The notes under the pieces are model-generated. The model worked only from the letters and a program-made list of their open reading frames with translations. It searched no databases and was not told the origin of the DNA. This document shows, piece after piece, positions 22,101 through 34,100 of a DNA stretch of 64,000 nt. This stretch comes from Caenorhabditis elegans (Eukaryota > Nematoda > Chromadorea > Rhabditida > Rhabditidae), in the NCBI RefSeq assembly GCF_000002985.6, contig NC_003281.10, positions 2,108,001 to 2,172,000 of the forward strand, in the 5' to 3' direction. A program made the position numbers and the translations under genes. Position 1 is the first letter of the stretch; every line of letters starts with the position of its first letter.

Positions 22101-25100
22101 CATATAATTTTAAATAAATACATCCCCAGTGACCAAAAAGACGCAGACAGAAAATGGGTGTTAGGTGCCTTGTGATCTGCGTCTCCGCGCTTCCTCGCAC
22201 TCTCTCTCTCTCTCTCGGCTCAATTGGTGAAGCCTTGGACGGCTTCTCCCTCGATCTTTCTTCCGGCAAACGATGACAGCACCAATGTTGTACGACACAT
22301 TCTGATAGAGTTTTACCATTGTTTTATTTCGATAGATTTTTTTGTTGAAAATTTGATAGCCCAATTTTTTATCTTAAATGCCCGGAAATTGACAATTTAG
22401 CCAGACATTAGTGTTTTTCGGCCAAAAAACTTAATTTTCATTGAATTTAATGTTGATTTTCGAATTCCTCGTGTATTTTTCACCCCGGAATCCTCTTTTT
22501 TCACAAAATTAAAAATTGCACTTTTGGCGCAACTGGTAACCTGGATGACTGGTAGGAAATAGGTCCGGGGTTCGACCCCCGCTGTGGTCAATTATTTTTG
22601 TCTTGTCGCTTTGACATTTTTGAAACATTTTTGAGTTGTGCAAAGTAATTTTCAGGTAGTTTTGAGCGAAAAGTGCGACTTTTGAGACTTAGACGAATTT
22701 TCAAAAAAAGAAGTGAATTTTCTAGGTTAAAAACTCATTTTTTCAATTTTTCACGCTCATTTTTAAGTTTCCCATGCAATTTAACACTGGGGACAACTTT
22801 TTTCAAAATTTTAAAATTGCACTTTTGGCGCAACTGGTAACATGGATGACTGGTAGGAAATAGGCCGAGGGTTCGACCCCCCGCTGTAGTCAATAATTTT
22901 TGTTGTGTTGATCTGGCAATTTCCAGTATTTTTCAGTAATTTACAGTAGTTTTCTACATGCTTTTAAGCAAAAAGTGCAACTTTTGAGACTTTTAGACGA
23001 ATTTAATAAAAAAAGTGAATTTTCTAAAAACTCATTTGCTCAACTTTTCATGGTCATTTCCAAGTTTTCCATGAAATTTTACCCCGGAATCCTTTTTTTC
23101 ACGAAATTTAGAAATTGCACTTTTGGCTCAGCCGGTAGCAGAGATGACTGGTAGGAAATAGGTCCGGGGTTCGACCCCCGCTGTGGCCAAAATTTTTTGT
23201 TTTGCTTGTACTGTTTTTTTTTTTCACTTTTTCTATCAATTTCCTTTAATTTTTAGGGCACAAAAATCAATTTTTGCAAAGTTTTCACATTAAAATTTTA
23301 TTTTCGCTGTTTAAAACTAATATTTATTAAATTTAACCTAAATTTTTGAGTTTATCGTGCAATTTTACCCCGGAATCCTTTTTTTCACGAAATTTAGAAA
23401 TTGCACTTTTGGCTCAGCCGGTAACAGAGATGACTGGTAGGAAATAGGTCCGGGGTTCGATCCCCGCTGAGGTCAAAATTTTTTGTTTTGTTTGTGCTCT
23501 AGTTTAAATCGTTTTTCAGAGTTCTAGACTTTTGAAAAAAGGAATTTTTCAAAAAATTTTTGTGTTTTTCTTGAAAATTTTCAGCTTTTTTTTTGAATTT
23601 CCCTCTAAAAATTCCCACGATTTCATGTTCAAACTTGAACCTCGTCGGTTATTCAAAAGTTTTATGTATGCCTGAATGCCTTTTGTGCACATCCCTCCAC
23701 CACCACACATTCACGACATGCTTCACGCTCCCATAACGTTCGAAAATGTCGCTTTTCATCATCATTAGTGCCGTTCCGCTCTTTCTCTCTTTGTGAAATA
23801 CTTTTAATTTATGTGTTGTACTATGTATAGTTGAGAATACTGAGGTTTAATTAGGTTTAGTGAGGTTTTTATCTGGGTTTTTTCCGGCAAAAATCGGGGA
23901 AATACTGAGAATTTGTGAAAAAAATTTTTCAAATCGCTGAAAATTTGTCAATTTTTGAGATTTTCAGCCCATTTTTTCACTGAAATATTTAAAATTGGTT
24001 AAATTTTTTGTTTTAAATCGTGTAATTTCGAAAAAAAAAAATTTTCTCGGGGAAATATTTTTTTTTCGAATTATTTTAAAAACCTCGTAACTTTGTCAAT
24101 TTTTGAGATTTTGGACTAATTTTTTTTTACAAAATATTATTTTTTAGAGGCTTTTGATGTTAGGATATATTTATTTATATAAATGCCTGACGGCAATATA
24201 CTGGTCACCTAGAAACAAGACGCAGAGTGCATAAGACACCGATGACCGCTAGAGACGCAGAGAAAAATGGAGGATTTGGTGGAAGATTTAGTGGTTTTAC
24301 TGCTGTTGGACGACGTAGTGTGTGTTGAGATATTAAACTGGTCTCTATGACCCCCACAACACTATGAACAGCTGGGCTTACCGCCTGAATTCTCTACTTG
24401 TTTTTAAAAAATTATTTTGGAAAAGTTTAGATTTTTGGCTGGTTTTTTAGTTTTTACATTTAATTAACTGATACTTATATAATTGAAAAATTTCCTACAA
24501 AATGACGAAAAAATTAGCTTGGTAGGCCAATTTTGAACAAAGTTATGAGATTTTTAAAAAATTTTAAAAAAAAGTTTCTTAAATTTTTTTTTGTTGAAAA
24601 TCTATAAAATTTCAATTTTCCAGGAGTAAAAGTTGAACACTAGTTATTAAATGTTTTAACAAAAAATTTTCTTTAAAATGAGCTATTATTAAGATCTGTA
24701 GGTAAATTTTGAGAAAAGTTATGAGATTTTGAAAAAATTTTTAAAAAATTTTAAAATTTTTCTTGGAAACTCAATTTTTTTAGTTTTTACAAATCGAAGA
24801 TGCCAATTTTTTTTTACATTTACTGCAGTTAAAATATTTTTCTTTAAAATGACATAAAAATTAGCTTGGCACGCCAATTTTAAACAAAGTTATGAGGGTT
24901 TGAAAAAATTTAATTGAAAAAAATTTTTTCATAAATTTTTTTTTTTCGAAAAACCTCGAAATTTTCAATTTTCTAGAAGTATAAGTTAGAGATTAATTAT
25001 TAATTGTTTTAACAAAATATTTTTCTTCAAAATGAGCTATAATTAAAATTTGTGGGTAAATTTTAAGAAAAGTTATGAGATTTTGAAAAAGTAAAATTAA

Positions 25101-28100
25101 AATTAAAATTTTTTTTTTTGAAAACTCAATTTTTTAAAATTTTGTACAAATTGAAGATGCCGATTTTTAAACATTTACTGCAGTAAAAATCATTTTCTTT
25201 AAAATGAGTTATAATTGAGCGTTGTAGGTCAGTTTTGAACAAAGTTATGAAATTTTTTAAAAATTAAAAAAAAAAATTGTTTCTTAAAATTTTTTTTTTC
25301 GAAAACCCTATAAATTTTTAATTTACCATATGTAAAAAATATACATCAGTTATTAATTGTTTTAACAAAAAATTTTCCTTCAAAATAAGCTATTATTAAG
25401 CTCTGTAGGTAAATTTTTAAAAATGTTATGAGGTTTTAAAAAAATAAAATAAAAATTTAAATTTTTTTTTGGAAACTCAATTTTTCAATTTTTTGGCAAA
25501 ATTAAGATGTTAATTTTTTAACATTTACTGCAGTATTTTTTTTATTTTTCTTTAAAAAAATAAGCTATAGTTGAGCTCTGTTGGTAGATTTTAAGAAAAG
25601 TTACAAAGTGTTGGAAAAAAATATTTCCAAAAAAAAATTTTTTTTTGAAAAATTTTTTATGTTGAAAATTTCTCAAACTTTTTTCCAGTTCCCGCCGGTT
25701 CCAAATTCCAATTTCAAAATGTTCAACCCATCAAAAATTACTGTTTTTTATGATGAAACTCCCTCCAACCAGTCAACTGACCTATGATGATTCACCTCCT
25801 ATCTAACTCTAAAAAAACTTGAAAATAACAAAGAAATGCCTATTTTTCTCTGTTGTCTCTCATCTTGGATGAGTCAATCGTCTAATGTTCTTTACACAGG
25901 TGTCATCCCTTCCGTTTTAACTGTTTGCCAATGTTTATTTTTTGAAATTTTCGCTTTTTTTCCTGGAAAAAGTGGAATTTTTATGGAAAAATTCGAGGAA
26001 TTCGAAGAATTTGACCTTAAAACCGGTGGAAATTCAAAATTCTTTATTATTCATCAGCTTTTTCTTTTAAAAATCGATTTAAATCACTATTCTGGGGTAC
26101 TGTAGTTCGCATTTTTGGTGTAAACACCGTTGCGTACCCGGCGCCTAACCTGACGAGCAATTAATTTTTTTTTTTAATTTTAGCTCTTTCTTAATCAATT
26201 TTTAACGTTTTTAGGGGTAAAAATATTTAAATTTCACGAAAAAGTGGATTAAAAACGTTGAAATTTTGATTTTCCAGGAGCAAAATGCGAAAAATCGTTG
26301 AAATTCCCTGAAAAAGTGTAAAAATCCAAAAAACTCTGATATCGCATTTTTTTAAAATCAATTCTTTCCCAAATTTCCTGTTTCTTCCTGCTCTGAAATT
26401 GAAAATTCATTCAAATTCAGCTCTTTTGACTTTTTTCCCGCAAAAAATCGATAATAATCCAATTTTCCTTACAGAATCCTTCAAAAGAACCAAATTACGT
26501 CGGACTTTTGGTGTAAAGCCGAAAAAGAAGAAAGAAGACCCGGGTGGTGAGGTTTTTATCGTAAAAATATTTAAAAAAAAAGCGAAAAAACCAAGTTTTT
26601 AGCTCAAAATTGGCCAAATTTCGCCGAATTTTCAAAATTTTCCGTTTCAGGCTCTGCAAACTCGCTCCGCCGCTCGAATTCCACGTCATCAGACATCAGA
26701 AGCCGACGAATATCGTCTGTAATTCAAAGTCGCGAGTGTTCAACAATGATTGTTGGACCAACGGTGGCTCCACCGATGCCGCCGCAGGAACAGCTCGACA
26801 AAATGTTCGACGACGTTTTGGTACGGGACGTTTTGGTGGACGGAAAGCGAAAAAATCGCAAAAATCGCTAAATTCTGGAATTTTTGAGCGAAAAAAATCA
26901 GATTTAGCGATGATTTTCACCCAAAATTGGCATTTTTCCCAATTTTCGCGGATTTTCTGACTTGAAAATCCATTTTTTTCGGTTTTTACTTCATTTTTTA
27001 ACGAAATTCAGAGCTTTTAGGCGTTAAAAATAGCTTAATCTTAACAAATTTGCACTTTTGGACGAAAGATGTGCAACAAACAACCTAAAAACTGTGAAAT
27101 TGAAAATTTTGAGCAAAAAAAAAATTGCTGGCCTAGCTTTTCCAGGTTTCTAGGCCACGGCAATCAATTACTGAAAAATATCACATTTTAATTTTAAAAA
27201 ATCGGGGATTTTGGCAAAAAATTACATATATTTTTTTCGGTGGCCGAACTCTTAGATTTTTCTAGGCCACCAAGGAATTTTTGCAATTTTCAACAAAAAT
27301 TGACCAATTTGATGTGTAAAACGTCATTTTTCTCAAGATTTTCATTCAAAATTGCAAAAAATTCAAGAATTTCCCCAGTTTTTCCCTAAAAATCGATATT
27401 TCCGTGACTCATGTGCCTCTACTCTGATTGATTGCATGAAAACTGTATTTATTCACATTTTCAGCATTAAATTGGGCTGAAAATGTGAATAAATACCGTA
27501 TTTCTGCCAACAATTTGACAATAGAGCACATTTGTCACTCGGAGATGCGGAAGCTATGCCCAAATTTTCAATTTTCACCCGAAAAACTTGTGATTTTCAC
27601 AGATTTTCAGTTGAAAATTCGGATTCTCCATCACTTTTCACATTTGTAACCCATTTTTCAGCCAATTCAGACAAAATTTCGTAAAATTCGGTGTTTGCGT
27701 ACTTTTGGAGCTACCGTAACCCTTGAAATTTAAATTTCCAAGCTAAAGACTCAGAAAACGTGTTATAGTGGTAAAAATCGACAGGGAATTCAATTTTCTT
27801 AATGAAATTTGCTGAAAATTCCTAGAAAATTGAAAAACAAAACCGGAATATTTTTTTTTCGGCTCCAAAATTGAAATTTCAGTGGCTCATGTGCTTCTAC
27901 TCTTATTGTTTGCAGTAAAAACGGGTATTTATTCACATTTTCAGTCATAAATTGACTGAAAATGTGAATAAATACCGTATTTCTGCCAACAATTTGACAA
28001 TAGAGCACATTTGTCACTCGGACATGCGGAAGCTATGCCCAAATTTTCAATTTTCTTCTGGTTTTTAGAATTTTTTCGAGGTTTTTGTTAGATTTTAAGT

Positions 28101-31100
28101 GTCAAAATCGGATTCTCCGTGTATTTTTACCCCTAAATGCTGTTTTTCCGGCAAAATTCTGTAAATTCTGCATTTTGTCGTAGGATCCGGTATTTGCGTA
28201 CTTTTGAGGCTACCGTTCCCCGCGAAATTCAAATTTTCAGCTAGAAACCCGTTTAAAAAAAAGTTGTTGTGGTAAAAAAATAGTGGGCAACTTGATTTTA
28301 ACCATAATTTCCCCAAATTTTCAATGAAAAATGCACAAAATTTCAATTTTTCAGCTAGAAATTTCTGTTAAAATGTCCAATTTTAACCATTTTTAACCCT
28401 TAAAATTGCAGAAACACATGGATCTGCCGGTCGACAAGCTCCGAATCCTCCGCGGCTACGATAATGACAAAAAATGGAAGCTTATTGTAGATCAACAGGT
28501 GGCGAAACAAGTAACACCGCCAGCCAAATATTTGGAGAAGCTTTCCTATTTTTTGGACAAAAAATTGCTGAAAAAAGCGCTGAAAAACAAGGAAATCGGC
28601 GTGGATGAGACGTCGACGAGTGTTTTACGGCATATTGAGATTAGTCTCAGAACTAATAGTGTTGAGTGAGTTTTTTCACCCCGAAAAACTGAAAAATTGA
28701 GATTTTTCACCAAAAAAATCGAAATTTCTGCCATTTTTCACCCGGAAAACTGTTTTTTCGCGAAAAAAGCCCAAACTTATGCAAATTCTGCATTTTGTCG
28801 TAGGATCCGGTGCTCGCGTACTTTTGAGGCTACCGTAACCCGCGAAATTCAAATTTTTAGCTAGAAGCCCCAGAAAAGTGTAACTCGGGTGCAAAATGAG
28901 CGAAAAAACGCAAAATTTGCGAAAAATCCGGGAAAAATTTAGGCAAAACCACAAATTTTGCGGAAAATTTCAATTTCTACATAATTTAACTTCAAAATTT
29001 GAATTTTTGAGCAAATTTTACCCTGAAATTTTTTTTTCTTTTTTTTCCACAAAACTAACCCAAATTCTGAATTTTGTCGTAGAATCTGGTGTATCGCGAT
29101 GTTTGCGTACTTTTAGCGCTACCGTAACCCGCGAAATTCAAATTTTCCGTTAGAAACCCGAAGAAAACTAATTTTTAATGCAAAAAATTGTGCTAAATTC
29201 GAATTTGGTGGTAATTTTCCAAATTTTCTACCGGAAAAAGCTGAAATTTTCAGATTTTTTGCTCTAAAAATTGCACATTTTTTCAATTTTCCCTAATTTT
29301 CAGCTGGGTTTTCGAATTCCTGAATACTCCAAATCTTGGTCTCCGGAAGCTTGTTGACTACATGAGAACTCTCCTCGCAGACTGTGCTCCATCTGTCCCA
29401 TCTACGTCATCAGGGCTCCCGGCGGGGTTCCTGAACTCCACCGCCAACTCGTCAGTGGGCGCCAACAATAATCACTCGTCGCTAAACGAATCGCCGAGCC
29501 ATAATTCCAGCTATGAAATGAGCACGACGACGACGGCAAACACGTCGAATTCGTTCGATGCTACAGCGAATTTGCTGAAAAAAGGTGGAAAATTTGGCGA
29601 AAAATCGACGTTTTTGAGCTTTTTATGCTAATTTTCGGGTTCCCCGTCGAATTTTACATCGAAAATGGCTCTTTTTTTCGAAATTTTCGAAAATTGCACC
29701 GGTGGCGCAACTGGTTACAGAGATGACCGGTGAAAAATGGGTCGCGGGTTCGAACCCCGGTGCGGCCACAATTTTTTGTTGTGCCGAAATGAGAGTTTGT
29801 AGTGTTTTATAGTACCGAAAGTCACATTTTTCAAGCGAAACTAAGTTGATGGCCTAACTTTTTAGATTTCTAGGACACCGATTTTTGAAAGTTAAAATTT
29901 TTTTTGAATTTTTGGAGTTTTGGCCAAAAAATGTGCAAAAAAACTAACGGAAAACTGATCTTTACTAGAAAATCGATTTCTAAGCGAAAAAAATTGGTGG
30001 CCTAGCTTTTTCAGGTTTCTATGTCACCCCTCCACTAAATTTTTGACAAATTTCTGGCAATTTGTGTAGTTTTCACTGAAAAATACCGGATTTCGGCGAA
30101 AAATTACGTGTAATTTTATAATTTTTTCAATGGCCGAACTCTTAGATTTTTCTAGGCTACCAATCGAAAATAGAGGGATTTAGGCCGATTTTCTGGAATT
30201 TTTGTGAATAAATACCGTATTTCTGCCAACAATTTGACAATAGAGCACATTTGTCACTCGGACATGCGGAAGCTATGCCCAAATTTTCATTTTTCACCCA
30301 AAAACTTGCATTTTTCCAGGTCCGCTGACAATTTCCAAGGGAAAAGTTGCAAAAACGACAGGAGAAGCCGTCGATGACATTCACATTTGTATGATGTGCC
30401 TCCGGGCGATAATGAACAATAAACAGGGATTTCAACAAGTTTTCGCCGACACCGACGCCATTTATTGCATTGTTCGCAGCATTTTGCACCAGAATTTGAG
30501 GTTTTTAAGCGAAAAAATTCAAATTTCCCGTCATTTTTCACCCGGAAATGCGTTTTTTACGCAAATTCTGCATTTTGTCGTAGGATCCGGTGTGTTGCGG
30601 TGTTTGCGTACTTTTGGCGCTACAGTAACCCGCGGAATTCAAATTTTGAGCTCAAACTCGAATTTTGATGATAAAAATTCAAAATTTTGACAAATAATCT
30701 CAGAAAAACCTCCAAAATTGCACATTTGAACTAAAAATCGAAAAAAAAAACTCAAAATTTCCAACAAATCTGCAATTTGTCGTAGGATCTGGTGTTTGCG
30801 TACTTTCCAGGCAACCGTACCCCGAGAAAGCCGGAAAAAAAAGTTTTTTAATGCAAAAAATGCCAAAATTTCGAAAAAATCACTTTTTTTCACAATTTTC
30901 TAGTGGTTTTTATCATAAAATACCTCGAAATTCGAATTTCCCGCCATTTCTGGCCACGAAATCTCAATTTTCACAGTTTTCTGCAAAATGTCGTAGGTTA
31001 TGGTGTTTGCGTACTTCTGAAGGTACCGTACCCCCCGTGAATTTCAAATTTTCGCAAAAAATATGTAGAAATTGTTGAAATTTTGCGAATTTTAGTACAA

Positions 31101-34100
31101 AATTCGAATTCCTCGCCATTTTTCACCCAGAAAGCCCCTTTTTCTGCAAGTTTCTGCATTTTGTCGTAGGATATGGTGTTTGCGTACTTTCGGCGCTACA
31201 GTACCCCTCGGAATTTCAAATTTCACCTTAGAAGCTCAGAAAAAAGCGGTTAGCGGTGAAATTTGGCGGGAAAATCGAACTTTACACTGAAAAATGCGAA
31301 AATCTCTCGAAAAAAATTTTTTTTTTTGGAAAAATCTAAAATTTTGGCTTGAAAACTCCAAAAAATTGTGAATATTTGGCAAATTTTACGATTTTTTTTC
31401 AAAATTTTCGAAAATAAATATGAAATTCGAGTTTTTCGTCAGTTTTTACCCCTAAAAACCTTTTTTCTGGGTTTTCTAGCTCAAAATTTGAATTCCGCGG
31501 GGTACGGTAGCGCCAAAAGTACGCAAACACCGCCGCACCACACCAGATCTTACGACAAAATGCACAACTTTTCGCATTTTTGAATTGGAGCCCTGGAAAA
31601 CGGGGCCCTGGGGTGAAATTTGACGAGAAATTCGAATTTCGAGTTGTTTTTTCAAAAATTCTACAAAATTTTAACCCGAAAACCGCAATTTTTTTAAAAG
31701 AATATTTTTTTACCAAAATTTCCCACTTTAACCCACTTTAAAATTGGAAATTTTCGAAAATAAATATGAAATTCGAGTTTTTCGTCAGTTTTTACTCCTA
31801 AAAACGTTTTTCTAGCTCAAAATTTGAATTTCGCGGGTTACGGTATCCCCGAAAGTACGCAAACACCAGATCTTACGACAAAATGCACAACTTTCAGCAT
31901 TTTCGAGTTAGAGCCCTGAAAAACGGGGCCCGGGGGTGAAATTTGGCGGGAAATTCGAATTTTTTGTTGGTTTTTCAAAATTCTACAAAATTTTTACCCA
32001 AAAACCGCATTTTTTTTTTCGGAAAATCGAATTTTAATGAGATTTTTTCAGAATTTTTAGCGAAAATTTTCTAAATTTTGCTTTTTTCCAGAACCAAAAC
32101 GCTCGTTCTTCAAATGCTCAGCTCAATTTGTTGGGTTCAAGGTGGTCAGGAGCTCGTCTCGGATGCTTTTGATCGTTTTGAAAAGGATTTCCGTGAGCCC
32201 CGACGCTTCTGGACTCTTATGCAATTTGTGAGCCATCCACCGGAATTCCACGTCGAATTTCTCTCGTCTGCCGTTCAATTTTTCTATTATTTTGTGAATG
32301 TTGATGATCTCAACTTTCGTGTTCATTTACAGGTGAGATTTTGTGGAAAATCGAGGGAAAATTGCGGGAATTTTGGAAAACCAATCAAAAATTCGAATTT
32401 CTCGTCGAATTTCACCCCTAAACCCCGTTTTCCAGGGCTTTAGCTCGAAAATTCGAAAAGTTGTGCATTTTGTCGTAAGATTTGGTGTGTTGCGGTGTTT
32501 GCGTACTTTTGGCGCTACAGTAACCCGCGGAATTCAAATTTTGAGCTAAAAGTTCAAAAAAGTGCACCTAGGGGTAAAAATAGACGAGAAACTCGAATTT
32601 TATATTGATTTTTTGGAATTTTGAATTTTAAAGTCTGAAAATTGTGAAAAATTTATAATTTTCAAAATTTCGAATTAAAAAAACCATTTTTTCGTCATTT
32701 TTGTGTAAAAAATCCAAATTTCGCCGATTTTTCCGATTTTTAAGCCAAAATTTTGAATTTTCCAATTTTCCCGGAAAATAAAGTGGTGAAAATTTTGAAT
32801 TTTCTCCTACTTTTCAAAATTTTTCGCTTAAAAATACCCAAAAATTCAAATATCCCGCACTTTTTCAGCCTTAAACCCAACTTTCAGACCATTTTTAGCC
32901 AATTCAGTGTTTGCGTACTTTTGACGCTACAGTAACCCCGCGAAAAATGGGATATTTAAATTTTTGGCTTAAAAATCGGAAACAAACGTCGAAACGGGTA
33001 ATTTTTCGCAAGAAATATGAATTTTTAATTTAAAATTCATATTTTTTTGTTGCGAAAATTACCCGTTTCGCCGACTTTTCCCGATTTTTAAGCCAAAAAT
33101 TTGAATTTCCCATTTTTCGCGGGGTTACTGTAGCGTCAAAAATACGCAAACACCATATCTTACGACAGACTGCAACCTAAAACTGCAAAATGTTTCCAAA
33201 TTTTTACATATAATAGCCTTAGAAAATGACGGAAATTTCAAAATAGGCTGAAAATTCGAAAAATTAGTGAAAAATCTAGATTTTTGAGTGGAAAATCGGG
33301 GAAAAAATTGATAAAAACTATTTTTTTTTACAAAAATTGCAATTTTTTTTCAATATTTTGCAGTACGAAATGACACTTCTCGGATTGGATAAATACATAG
33401 ATATGATGGCTGAATGTGAATCAGATGAGCTTCAAGAACGAATGATAAGCTATCAAAATAATGGAATAGATGTACAACAACTTCTAGATGATTCGAATCA
33501 AAAAACTGAGCTTTTGGATGAAAATGAGCGAATTTTGAGTCAACTTTCACAGGCAAAAGAACGAATTCAAGAGGTTGAAGCCAAATGGATAACTGATAAA
33601 GCGGCACTTGATCGGCGACTTTTTGATTTGGTAAAAGAACGAGAAAGCATGGAAAAAGAATATGTTGAAGAGAAGGGAAGTTGGACAAAAACGATGAATG
33701 AGAAGGATCGACAGGCGAGAGAAGAGAGAAAACGGCTGGAACAAAAGATTGGAGAGTTGGAAGCTATTCAGAAACAGATGCAGGGTATGCGGAACGAAAA
33801 ATTCGAGGAAAATGGCTCTAAAATTGAGAAAATTGAGCAAAAACTAGCTGAAAACCAGAAAAACCGAAAAATTTAGCTAATTTTCAACTTTTTGAGCGAA
33901 AACTTGAGAAAATTGAGCAAAAACTACCTGAGAACTGAAAAATTGAGATATTTTCCGACTTTTTGAGCAAAAAATTGAGAAAAAATCGGGAAACTTAGAT
34001 ATTTTCCGGCAAAAACTACCCAAAATCGAGAAAAACTGGGAAATTTAGATGTTTTCGAATTTTTGAGCCTAAAATTGAGAAAATTGAGATATTTTCCGGC

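Larger units (their letters stand above)
14805..23480 (+). repeat. Array of 19 tRNA-like (A box/B box) repeat units
   Basis: Nineteen copies, all on the plus strand, have A boxes starting near 14813, 15090, 15380, 16520, 16805, 17245, 17529, 17832, 18471, 18782, 19075, 19374, 20978, 21273, 21579, 22525, 22826, 23123 and 23410. Each has an A box (TGGCTCAGCCGG or TGGCGCAACTGG), about 40 nt later a B box (GGTTCGATCCCC or a close variant), then GGTCAATAATTTTT with a T run. Within runs of two to four units the period is 277-311 bp, and the spacer between units is also conserved. The D-arm (GCTC/GAG) and T-arm (CGGGG/CCCCG) can pair, but sequences at the acceptor-stem positions do not, so these are not functional tRNA genes. 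Pol III/TFIIIC binding is inferred from the boxes. Confidence 0.85.

Noticed and set aside
21877..22364. Possible arginine-rich coding exon on the minus strand
   Set aside because: The frame is driven by CT/GA dinucleotide tracts, lacks convincing splice sites and lies inside frl-1 intron 1.
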